From: Bacilli bacterium
Lineage (GTDB): Bacteria; Bacillota_I; Bacilli_A; RF39; UBA660
Direction of reading: 5' to 3'
Length of the DNA stretch: 5,180 nucleotides
Assembly (NCBI GenBank): GCA_022791215.1
Contig: JAAVYQ010000042.1
Span: forward strand, 1-5,180
The position numbers and the translations under genes are program-made. This document shows, piece by piece, positions 1-4,652 of this stretch; the first letter of the stretch is position 1; every line of letters starts with the position of its first letter. The notes under the pieces are model-generated. The model did not search any database, was not told the DNA's origin, and saw only the letters and a program-made list of their open reading frames with translations.

Positions 1-66
1 AGTGTAATTTCTAGCACTGAATTTAGAGCCTCTTTTCCAGCTTACTTTTTTACTTGTCTTTGCCAA
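1..66 (-). CDS. rpsN: 30S ribosomal protein S14, zinc-type, N-terminal 22 codons only (runs off window)
   Basis: S14 is a small-subunit head protein that binds the 3' major domain of 16S rRNA near S3, S10 and S19. Only 22 residues are visible (MAKTSKKVSWKRG, then SKFSARNYT). They align without gaps to the start of the short S14 form of about 61 residues, in which KF-x(4)-YT is followed directly by RCxxC. The long, zinc-free form begins differently. The zinc-ligand cysteines would lie just outside the window, so zinc binding is inferred. The start is TTG at 66-64: no in-frame ATG or GTG lies between it and the ribosome binding site, and MAK follows as in the family. The gene sits 13 nt downstream of rplE, its usual place in the spc region. 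Identity is fairly sure despite the short fragment. Confidence 0.86.
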   Translation of the reverse strand, partial: MAKTSKKVSWKRGSKFSARNYT

Positions 67-73
67 TTTATGC

Positions 74-81
74 TCCTCCTT
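74..81 (-). promoter_or_regulatory. Ribosome binding site of S14, fused to the L5 stop codon
   Basis: The minus strand reads TAAGGAGGAGCATAAATTG. The AAGGAGGA core begins inside the L5 TAA stop (82-80) and lies 7 nt before the TTG at 66. A strong site at good spacing supports TTG as the real start and suggests that ribosomes finishing L5 can re-initiate on S14. Confidence 0.85.
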
Positions 82-616
82 ATTTCTTGAAAGGTAAACC
101 GAAACCACTTAGTAGTTCTAGAGCTTCTTCATTAGTTTTTGCAGTTGTTACTATACAAATATCTAATCCTCTAGTTTTGATTACTGCATCGTAGTCTACT
201 TCTGGGAATATTAGTTGTTCTTTTATTCCTAGAGTATAGTTTCCTCTTCCGTCAAAACTTCCTTTTGAAATTCCTCTGAAGTCACGTACACGTGGAAGTG
301 CGATTGTTATAAGTTTTTCTAAGAAGTTGTACATGTTTTCTCCACGTAATGTTACTTTACATCCTATTTTATTACCTTCTCTAAGTTTGAATCCTGCGAT
401 TGATTTCTTAGCACTTGTAATAATTGGCTTTTGTCCTGCGATTACTTCTAATTCTTTTACAGCAGCATCTAAGTATTTAGAGTCTTGTGTAGCATCTCCT
501 ACACCCATGTTTAATACTATTTTTTCTAACTTAGGCACTTGCATTCTTGAAGTGTATTTAAATTTTTCAGTTAAAGCAGGCACGATTTTTTCTTCATAAA
601 CTTCTTTAGTTTTCAT
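80..616 (-). CDS. rplE: 50S ribosomal protein L5
   Basis: L5 binds 5S rRNA in the central protuberance of the large subunit and contacts the P-site tRNA and S13. The 178 residues match the family's usual length of about 179. Visible landmarks are the [14 protein letters not shown] strand (27-40), the L5 signature [17 protein letters not shown] (56-72), the [10 protein letters not shown] segment (106-115) with [12 protein letters not shown] after it (120-131), and the C-terminal GFGLPFKK. The start is ATG, preceded by AGGAGGC (627-621), and the stop is TAA. It lies 13 nt after rplX and 13 nt before rpsN, the standard spc order. No residue looks abnormal. The extra RNA leader that S8 binds at the L24/L5 border in enterobacteria has no room here. 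Confidence 0.98.
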   Translation of the reverse strand: MKTKEVYEEKIVPALTEKFKYTSRMQVPKLEKIVLNMGVGDATQDSKYLDAAVKELEVIAGQKPIITSAKKSIAGFKLREGNKIGCKVTLRGENMYNFLEKLITIALPRVRDFRGISKGSFDGRGNYTLGIKEQLIFPEVDYDAVIKTRGLDICIVTTAKTNEEALELLSGFGLPFKK

Positions 617-629
617 TTTTGCCTCCTAT

Positions 630-953
630 TTACTTACTTTCTTTTTCAGATTTTTCAGTTTTTTTCTTTGAATCTTTGTCAGTTTTAGTTTCTACTGATT
701 TTTTAGATTCTTTTTTAGTTTCTTTCTTTTCTTCTTTAGTTAAAACTTTTACATTTGAAATATGAATAGGAGCTTCTGTTTCAAGTATTCCACCTGTTTC
801 GTTTGTGCGTCCTGGTTTAACATGTTTTTTAACAATGTTTACACCTTCAACAATAACACGGTTTTCTTTTCTTAAAACTTTTGATACTTTTCCTTCTTTT
901 CCTTTGTTAGTTCCAGTAATTACTTTTACTTTATCTCCGATTTTAATTTTCAC
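630..953 (-). CDS. rplX: 50S ribosomal protein L24 with an atypical K/E-rich C-terminal tail
   Basis: L24 is an assembly initiator that binds the 5' domain of 23S rRNA and sits near the tunnel exit. Residues 1-71 are canonical: a KOW domain (about 3-36, [20 protein letters not shown]), then [30 protein letters not shown]. From residue 72 the usual end (a segment like GKxTRVGFR followed by GKKVRVxKxxGE) is missing. It is replaced by 36 residues, 72-107: 15 K, 8 E, 2 D, 5 S, 5 T and a single V. The total of 107 residues is therefore near normal by coincidence. The DNA is a polypurine tract on the coding strand, and no other frame restores the missing part, so this is not a simple frameshift. 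The start is GTG (953-951). The product is certain; the function of the tail is unknown and it is probably disordered. Confidence 0.96.
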   Translation of the reverse strand: MKIKIGDKVKVITGTNKGKEGKVSKVLRKENRVIVEGVNIVKKHVKPGRTNETGGILETEAPIHISNVKVLTKEEKKETKKESKKSVETKTDKDSKKKTEKSEKESK

Positions 954-957
954 TGTA

Positions 958-964
958 CCCTCCT
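958..964 (-). promoter_or_regulatory. Ribosome binding site of L24, fused to the L14 stop codon
   Basis: The minus strand reads TAGGAGGGTACAGTG. The TAG stop of L14 (965-963) supplies the first bases of AGGAGGG, which lies 4 nt before the GTG. No in-frame ATG lies nearby, so the site fixes GTG as the L24 start. Confidence 0.85.
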
Positions 965-1331
965 ATAATACTTCTGGTGCTAGTGATACGATTTTCATGA
1001 AGTCTTTGTCTCTTAATTCTCTAGCAACAGGTCCTAGAACACGTGTTCCAACTGGACTCTTATCATCTTTAATTAGAACACAAGCATTATCATCAAATTT
1101 GATGTGAGAACCATCTGGTCTTTTTACGCCTTGTACTGTTCTAACTATTACAGCCTTTACGACTTTTCCTTTAGGTACGTTTGAGTTAGGTATTGCTTTT
1201 TTTACAGTTCCTACTACTACGTCTCCTATATTTCCGCTTCTTACGAAAGAACCACCTAATACTCTTATTACTAAGATTTCTCTTGCTCCTGAGTTATCGG
1301 CTACTTTTAAACGGCTTTCTGGTTGTACCAT
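963..1331 (-). CDS. rplN: 50S ribosomal protein L14
   Basis: L14 binds 23S rRNA at the subunit interface, helps form an inter-subunit bridge with 16S rRNA, and in the family is the docking site of the silencing factor RsfS. Its 122 residues are exactly the usual bacterial length. Landmarks are [15 protein letters not shown] (4-18), [12 protein letters not shown] (33-44), the L14 signature around residues 60-86 ([22 protein letters not shown]), [19 protein letters not shown] (89-107) and the invariant ending [10 protein letters not shown]. The start is ATG with AAAGGAGG (1348-1341) upstream; the stop is TAG. In enterobacteria this gene opens the separate spc operon. Here it follows rpsQ after only 15 nt with no terminator, so it appears to belong to the same transcript. 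Confidence 0.99.
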   Translation of the reverse strand: MVQPESRLKVADNSGAREILVIRVLGGSFVRSGNIGDVVVGTVKKAIPNSNVPKGKVVKAVIVRTVQGVKRPDGSHIKFDDNACVLIKDDKSPVGTRVLGPVARELRDKDFMKIVSLAPEVL

Positions 1332-1340
1332 AATACTTGT

Positions 1341-1348
1341 CCTCCTTT
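1341..1348 (-). promoter_or_regulatory. Ribosome binding site of L14, adjoining the S17 stop codon
   Basis: AAAGGAGG begins inside the S17 TAA (1349-1347) and lies 9 nt before the L14 ATG (1331-1329). It sits just downstream of the 7-bp inverted repeat at 1355-1380. Confidence 0.8.
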
Positions 1349-1604
1349 ATAGTATGATAGCTTCTTCAACTATGCTATCAAGTTCATATCTTTTTGTTTT
1401 GCTTAGTGGGCGACATGCTACTATTTTAACTGTGTCTCCTACTTTTGCTTTGTTTTCTTCATCGTGTGCTTTATATTTTTTAGAGTATTTTACTCTCTTT
1501 TTATATAGTGGGTGATTTTTGTAAGTCTCTATTTGTACTACTATTGTTTTGTCCATAGATGCACTTACTACTTTACCTACTTTTGTCTCTTTTTGCTTTT
1601 CCAT
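1347..1604 (-). CDS. rpsQ: 30S ribosomal protein S17
   Basis: S17 is a primary 16S rRNA-binding OB-fold protein that helps fold the 5' and central domains of the small subunit. Its 85 residues fit the usual 84-87. Landmarks are [20 protein letters not shown] (7-26), [23 protein letters not shown] (29-51, positions that include rRNA-contacting basic residues) and the signature [16 protein letters not shown] (56-71). The start is ATG (1604-1602), 8 nt after the L29 stop; the stop is TAA. The last codons (DSIVEEAII) contain a 7-bp inverted repeat, described separately. Nothing in the protein is unusual. Confidence 0.98.
   Translation of the reverse strand: MEKQKETKVGKVVSASMDKTIVVQIETYKNHPLYKKRVKYSKKYKAHDEENKAKVGDTVKIVACRPLSKTKRYELDSIVEEAIIL
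1355..1380 (-). repeat. Perfect 7-bp inverted repeat at the 3' end of S17
   Basis: TGATAGC (1355-1361) and GCTATCA (1374-1380) are perfect reverse complements around a 12-nt loop. In the mRNA the stem would end 6 nt upstream of the L14 Shine-Dalgarno. It has no U-run and only 3 of 7 pairs are G-C, so it is not a terminator. It may be coincidence imposed by the codons for DSIVEEAII. Confidence 0.35.
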
Positions 1605-1608
1605 AATT

Positions 1609-1614
1609 CCTCCT
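1609..1614 (-). promoter_or_regulatory. Ribosome binding site of S17, fused to the L29 stop codon
   Basis: The minus strand reads TAGGAGGAATTATG. The L29 TAG (1615-1613) overlaps the AGGAGG core, which stands 4 nt from the S17 ATG. Termination and re-initiation share the same bases. Confidence 0.82.
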
Positions 1615-1807
1615 ACTCACTAACCTTACGTTCGTTAAGTATGGTTTTCATTCTTGCTACATCATGTCTTAGGCTTTTTATTCTATGTGGTTTTTCAAGT
1701 TGTCCAGTAGAAGCACTAAATTTTAAATTCCATACTTCTTCTTGTATCTCTTTTATTTTAGCCTCGATTTCTTCAGTGGTCATTTTTCTTATTTCACTAG
1801 TTTTCAT
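1613..1807 (-). CDS. rpmC: 50S ribosomal protein L29
   Basis: L29 is a small helical-hairpin protein next to L23 at the tunnel exit, where nascent-chain factors dock. With the ATG at 1807-1805 the product has 64 residues and begins [15 protein letters not shown], aligning with the family start (MKxxEIRxLTxxEIE). It then shows [18 protein letters not shown] (27-44) and the second helix [11 protein letters not shown] (50-60). A longer frame begins at GTG 1819, and another GTG lies at 1816, but these add only VKQ-type residues not seen in the family. The GGTGA at 1817-1813 is well placed for the ATG. The chosen start overlaps the end of rplP by 11 nt, which implies coupled translation. The stop TAG is part of the S17 ribosome binding site. 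Confidence 0.95.
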   Translation of the reverse strand: MKTSEIRKMTTEEIEAKIKEIQEEVWNLKFSASTGQLEKPHRIKSLRHDVARMKTILNERKVSE

Positions 1808-2231
1808 TTGCTTCACCACTTTCTTTCATTATGAATTTTGTTTTGATTGGTAGTTTGTGTCCTGCTAGACGGAATGCTTCTCTTGCAGTTTCTTCTGTTA
1901 CATCTGCCATTTCAAACATTATTTTTCCGGTTTTTACTACTGCTACCCATTCTTCAACGTTTCCTTTTCCGCTTCCCATACGAACTTCTAAAGGTTTTTT
2001 AGTTCTTGCTAAATGAGGGAATATGTTTACCCAAATTTTACCTCTTTTAGACTTTTTCATTTCTCTTGTCATTGCTACACGCGCTGCTTCGATTTGTCTT
2101 GCAGTTATGTATGCTCCTTCTTTTGCAACTAGTCCGTATTCACCAAATGATAATTTGTTTTTTCCTTTGGCTTTTCCTTCGTAACTTATACGATGAGGTT
2201 TTCTATATTTAGTTCTCTTTGGTAGTAACAT
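1797..2231 (-). CDS. rplP: 50S ribosomal protein L16
   Basis: L16 is a late-assembling large-subunit protein that contacts 5S-adjacent 23S rRNA and the elbow of A-site tRNA. Its 144 residues are the normal length. Landmarks are [14 protein letters not shown] (1-14), YEGKAKG (17-23), FGEYGL (29-34), [15 protein letters not shown] (42-56), [21 protein letters not shown] (79-99) and the C-terminal [18 protein letters not shown]. The KPHR/YEGKAKG N-terminus recalls Mollicutes and relatives. Relative to E. coli L16 there are about two extra residues in the KKSKRGKIW stretch (59-67). The ATG start lies inside rpsC (23-nt overlap), and its own last 11 nt overlap rpmC. The stop is TAG. Identification is certain. 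Confidence 0.98.
   Translation of the reverse strand: MLLPKRTKYRKPHRISYEGKAKGKNKLSFGEYGLVAKEGAYITARQIEAARVAMTREMKKSKRGKIWVNIFPHLARTKKPLEVRMGSGKGNVEEWVAVVKTGKIMFEMADVTEETAREAFRLAGHKLPIKTKFIMKESGEANEN
1813..1817 (-). promoter_or_regulatory. Ribosome binding site deciding the L29 start
   Basis: GGTGA, complementary to the 3' end of 16S rRNA, lies 5 nt before the ATG at 1807. It sits inside the last codons of L16 and overlaps the alternative GTG codons, which makes those unlikely starts. Confidence 0.65.
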
Positions 2232-2886
2232 CTTTATTACCTCCCTTTACTTTCTTTGCAGGAAGGATTTCACCTTTGTATATCCATACTTTTACACCAA
2301 TTTTTCCATAGATTGTGTCTGCTTCTTTGTGTGCATAGTCTATGTCTGCTCTTAATGTGTGTAGTGGAACTGTTCCTTCAGAGTATCCTTCGCTTCTTGC
2401 GATTTCTGCACCGTTTAAACGTCCTGATACTTGAGTCTTTATTCCTTTTGCTCCTGCTTTCATTGTGTTTCTTATAGCACGCTTTTGCGCTACTCTGTAT
2501 GAAGCACGATTTTCAATTTGCATTGCAATGTTTTCTGCTACTAATGCTGCATTTAAGTCTGGTTGTTTGATTTCTACTATTGATATGTAGATCTCTTCTC
2601 CAGTCATTTTTGATAGTTCTTTTTTGTGCTTCTCTATTTCTTCTCCGCCACGTCCTATTACAACACCTGGTTTAGATGTGTTTATTATTATGTTAGTTCT
2701 TTTTTTGTTTCTTTCGATAACTATACTAGCGACTGAGCTACCTTTTAATTTCTTTTCTAAATATTTTCTGATTTTAATGTCAGTGTTTAAGTATTTAGAA
2801 AAATCTTTGCTAGGCGCATACCATTTGCTTTCCCAGTCTTTATTGATTCCTATTCTTAGTCCGACTGGACTTACCTTTTGTCCCAT
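2209..2886 (-). CDS. rpsC: 30S ribosomal protein S3
   Basis: S3 lies at the mRNA entry channel of the small-subunit head and, with S4 and S5, unwinds structured mRNA. The 225 residues are slightly longer than the usual 215-220 because of a polar C-terminal tail. Landmarks are the start [13 protein letters not shown], a type II KH domain with the GRGG loop (78-81, in [17 protein letters not shown]), [12 protein letters not shown] (127-138), [38 protein letters not shown] (148-185) and [17 protein letters not shown] (193-209). At the helicase positions described in E. coli (R131, R132, K135), R131 and K135 align but 132 is V. The ATG is 3 nt after the L22 stop. The last 23 nt, including the TAA stop, overlap rplP. 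Confidence 0.98.
   Translation of the reverse strand: MGQKVSPVGLRIGINKDWESKWYAPSKDFSKYLNTDIKIRKYLEKKLKGSSVASIVIERNKKRTNIIINTSKPGVVIGRGGEEIEKHKKELSKMTGEEIYISIVEIKQPDLNAALVAENIAMQIENRASYRVAQKRAIRNTMKAGAKGIKTQVSGRLNGAEIARSEGYSEGTVPLHTLRADIDYAHKEADTIYGKIGVKVWIYKGEILPAKKVKGGNKDVTTKEN
2239..2246 (-). promoter_or_regulatory. Ribosome binding site of L16 inside the S3 coding region
   Basis: AGGGAGGT lies 7 nt before the L16 ATG and at the same time encodes part of the KGGN stretch near the S3 C-terminus. The S3 tail and L16 initiation therefore use the same DNA. Confidence 0.85.
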
Positions 2887-2889
2887 AGC

Positions 2890-3240
2890 TTAGTCCTCCT
2901 TTGTTCCAAGACCATCACTTACTTTTATATATATGTGACTAGTTCTTTTATCTCTTCTATCAACACTTCCACGTGAAGCTATTTTACTTCTTTTTAGTGT
3001 TGTGCCTTCATTTATGTAGGCTTCTTTGATATATATTGTATTTTCTTGTGCTCCATTATTGTTGATAGCATTTGCTACTGCACTTTCTAATACTTTGCTT
3101 ATTAAACGACTTCCTTTAGTGTTAGTGTTTAATAATATTGCTCTGGCTTCAGCTAAGCTTTTTCCTCTTACAAGGTCAAGTGTCATTCTTGCTTTTCTAG
3201 GGGCAATCATGGCACCTTTATGTATTGCATAAGTTTCCAT
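2890..3240 (-). CDS. rplV: 50S ribosomal protein L22 with a non-consensus exit-tunnel hairpin tip
   Basis: L22 binds all 23S rRNA domains and sends a long beta-hairpin into the exit tunnel, where with L4 it forms the constriction. The 116 residues fit the family (110-117). The globular part is regular: APRKARMTLDLVRGKSLAEA (13-32) and LISKVLESAVANAINN (46-61). The hairpin strand begins TLKR (81-84), in register with MKR 82-84 of E. coli. The tip then reads IASRGSVDRRD (87-97), where E. coli has PRAKGRADRIL. Only G91, D94 and R95 are kept. KRTSH (98-102) and IYIKVSD follow normally. There is no length change, so this is substitution rather than indel. The start is ATG after AGGAGGGTGA; the stop is TAA. 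Identity is certain; the functional effect of the tip is unknown. Confidence 0.97.
   Translation of the reverse strand: METYAIHKGAMIAPRKARMTLDLVRGKSLAEARAILLNTNTKGSRLISKVLESAVANAINNNGAQENTIYIKEAYINEGTTLKRSKIASRGSVDRRDKRTSHIYIKVSDGLGTKED
2895..2902 (-). promoter_or_regulatory. Ribosome binding site of S3 inside the L22 coding region
   Basis: AAAGGAGG lies 8 nt before the S3 ATG and encodes the K-E-D end of L22 just before its TAA (2892-2890). Translation of L22 must pass through this site, which favours coupling. Confidence 0.85.
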
Positions 3241-3245
3241 TTATT

Positions 3246-3255
3246 TCACCCTCCT
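3246..3255 (-). promoter_or_regulatory. Ribosome binding site of L22, fused to the S19 stop codon
   Basis: The minus strand reads TAGGAGGGTGAAATAAATG. The S19 TAG (3256-3254) runs into AGGAGGGTGA, a long match to the 16S 3' end, 5 nt before the L22 ATG. Confidence 0.82.
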
Positions 3256-3520
3256 ATTTGTTTTCGCCAGCGTGTCCACCAAACTTACGAGTTTGTGCAA
3301 ACTCACCTAGTTTGTGTCCTACCATGTCTTCTGTGATGTACACAGGTATGAATTCTTTACCGTTGTGTACTGCTATTGTGTGTCCAACAAAGTCTGGATA
3401 GATTGTTGAACGACGTGACCAAGTTTTTATTACTTCTTTTTTACCACTTTCGTTTAAGGCTTTTACTTTTTTTAGTAATCTATCAAAAACGTATGGTCCT
3501 TTTTTTAAACTTCTTGACAT
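3254..3520 (-). CDS. rpsS: 30S ribosomal protein S19
   Basis: S19 sits in the small-subunit head, pairs with S13 and contacts A-site tRNA and the L5 bridge region. From ATG 3520-3518 the product has 88 residues and starts [16 protein letters not shown], the family start. Other landmarks are [31 protein letters not shown] (32-62) and the S19 signature NGK-x(6)-I-x(4)-VG-x(2)-LGEF (53-74), followed by [15 protein letters not shown] at 3526 would add only MS; it lies just 3 nt from the AAAGGA site, too close, so the ATG is preferred. The gene follows rplB after 17 nt, the largest gap in the window. The stop TAG is part of the L22 ribosome binding site. Confidence 0.97.
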   Translation of the reverse strand: MSRSLKKGPYVFDRLLKKVKALNESGKKEVIKTWSRRSTIYPDFVGHTIAVHNGKEFIPVYITEDMVGHKLGEFAQTRKFGGHAGENK

Positions 3521-3529
3521 ACTCACAAA

Positions 3530-3535
3530 TCCTTT
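3530..3535 (-). promoter_or_regulatory. Ribosome binding site deciding the S19 start
   Basis: AAAGGA is the only Shine-Dalgarno-like stretch between L2 and S19. It stands 9 nt before the ATG at 3520 but only 3 nt before the GTG at 3526, so it favours the ATG. It is the weakest site in the window. Confidence 0.7.
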
Positions 3536-3537
3536 CT

Positions 3538-4371
3538 CTATTTTTTCTTTCTACGTGATACTATTAATTTATCACTTGCTTTATTTTTCTTACGTGTTTT
3601 GTATCCAAGTGCAGGTTTTCCCCATGGTGTCATAGGTCCTTTACGTCCGATTGGTGCACGTCCTTCACCACCACCATGTGGGTGATCGTTAGGGTTCATG
3701 ACAGATCCACGTACTGTTGGACGCCATCCCATGTGTCTTTTACGACCAGCTTTTCCTAGTGATACTAATTCGTAATCTAGGTTTCCTACTGTTCCTATTG
3801 TCGCACGACATACGCCTTGAACTTTTCTTGTTTCACCAGATTTTAATCTTAGTAAAACATATTTTCCTTCTCTTCCTAGGATTTGTGCACTTGAACCAGC
3901 AGAACGTGCAAGTTGTGCTCCTTTTCCAGGATTTAATTCTATATTATGTACTACTGTACCTACTGGAATGTTCATTAGTGGAAGTGCATTTCCAGTTTTT
4001 ATGTCTACATTTTCTCCACTTTCTATTTTGTCTCCTACGTTTAATCCTAAAGGTGCAATGATGTATCTTTTTTCTCCGTCAGCATAGTTTATTAATGCTA
4101 TGTTTGCACTTCTATTTGGATCGTATTCGATTGAGGCTACTGTTCCTATTACGCCGTCTTTATTTCTTTTGAAATCTATTATACGGTATTTTCTTTTAAC
4201 TCCGCCTCCACGATGTCTTACAGTGATTTTTCCTTGGTTGTTTCTTCCAGAATTACTTTTTGTCTTTTTTGTTAATTTCTTTTCAGGAGTAGCCTTAGTG
4301 ATTTCTTCGTTTACTAAGGTACTCATGTTTCTAGTACCATTTGTTATTGGTTTAAATTTTCTAATTGCCAT
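3538..4371 (-). CDS. rplB: 50S ribosomal protein L2
   Basis: L2 is an essential 23S rRNA-binding protein near the peptidyl-transferase centre, needed for subunit association. Its 277 residues equal the usual Firmicutes length. The N-terminal part has [16 protein letters not shown], then [22 protein letters not shown] (42-63) and the OB-fold stretch [24 protein letters not shown] (81-104). The SH3-like part has [29 protein letters not shown] (135-163). The C-terminal loop is [46 protein letters not shown] (217-262). H230 aligns with the histidine (E. coli H229) long linked to peptidyl-transferase activity. The ATG start follows AAGGTGA (4382-4376) by 4 nt and lies 11 nt after rplW. The stop is TAG. 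Nothing is unusual in this protein. Confidence 0.99.
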   Translation of the reverse strand: MAIRKFKPITNGTRNMSTLVNEEITKATPEKKLTKKTKSNSGRNNQGKITVRHRGGGVKRKYRIIDFKRNKDGVIGTVASIEYDPNRSANIALINYADGEKRYIIAPLGLNVGDKIESGENVDIKTGNALPLMNIPVGTVVHNIELNPGKGAQLARSAGSSAQILGREGKYVLLRLKSGETRKVQGVCRATIGTVGNLDYELVSLGKAGRKRHMGWRPTVRGSVMNPNDHPHGGGEGRAPIGRKGPMTPWGKPALGYKTRKKNKASDKLIVSRRKKK

Positions 4372-4375
4372 TTAA

Positions 4376-4382
4376 TCACCTT
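4376..4382 (-). promoter_or_regulatory. Ribosome binding site of L2
   Basis: AAGGTGA directly follows the L23 TAG (4385-4383) and lies 4 nt before the L2 ATG. It pairs with the extreme 3' end of 16S rRNA, which suits the short spacing. Confidence 0.75.
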
Positions 4383-4652
4383 CTAAAACTCTATTTTAGA
4401 GCCTTCCTTAAGTTTTACATATGCTTTTTTGTAAGCAGTAGTGAAACCAGTGTATTTTCCTACTCTTTTCTTTTTACTTTGTGTGTTTGTTGTATTAACA
4501 CTTGCTACTTTTACACCAAACTTTGTTTCTATTACTTGTTTGATTTGTGTTTTGTTTGCTTTCTTGTCAACTTTGAATACATATACATTCTCGTTTGCTA
4601 GATTGCTTGTTTTTTCAGTTATTACTGGTGCTTTGATTATATTGTAATTCAT
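4383..4652 (-). CDS. rplW: 50S ribosomal protein L23
   Basis: L23 lies at the rim of the exit tunnel and is the docking site for trigger factor and the signal recognition particle. The 89 residues are a little short of the usual 93-96, because the C-terminal end (KIEF) lacks the last few residues common in Firmicutes. Landmarks are IIKAPVITEKTSNLANEN (5-22), in which E13 aligns with the trigger-factor docking glutamate (E. coli E18), YVFKVDKKANKTQIKQVIETKFGVKVASVNT (24-54) and KKKRVGKYTGFTTAYKKAYVKLKEGSKIEF (60-89). The flexible loop around 54-61 (TTNTQSKK) reaches toward the tunnel. The ATG shares one base with the L4 stop in TAATG. The stop is TAG. Confidence 0.98.
   Translation of the reverse strand: MNYNIIKAPVITEKTSNLANENVYVFKVDKKANKTQIKQVIETKFGVKVASVNTTNTQSKKKRVGKYTGFTTAYKKAYVKLKEGSKIEF

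Noticed and set aside
617..629. S8-binding regulatory element at the L24/L5 border, as in enterobacteria.
   Set aside because: Only 13 nt separate the genes, filled by the Shine-Dalgarno, and no stem with an internal loop is apparent.
659..665. Run of seven A on the coding strand in the L24 tail, considered as a programmed frameshift or slippage site.
   Set aside because: It is not a slippery heptamer in the reading frame, the -1 and +1 frames offer no conserved product, and no downstream structure is visible.
1332..1346. Separate promoter for an spc operon before L14.
   Set aside because: The gap is 15 nt and holds the ribosome binding site; I saw no convincing -35/-10 pair in the end of rpsQ and no terminator.
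1814..1819. Tandem GTG codons as the L29 start (68 or 67 residues).
   Set aside because: The family begins at MKxxEIR, matching ATG 1807, and GGTGA is correctly spaced only for that ATG.
3524..3526. GTG as the S19 start.
   Set aside because: Only 3 nt from AAAGGA, and the family begins MSRSLKKGP or MGRSLKKGP, matching ATG 3520.
4318..4338. Six-bp inverted repeat GGTACT/AGTACC in early L2 codons, considered as an autoregulatory hairpin.
   Set aside because: Too short, inside conserved coding sequence, and with no known counterpart for L2; expected by chance in this length.
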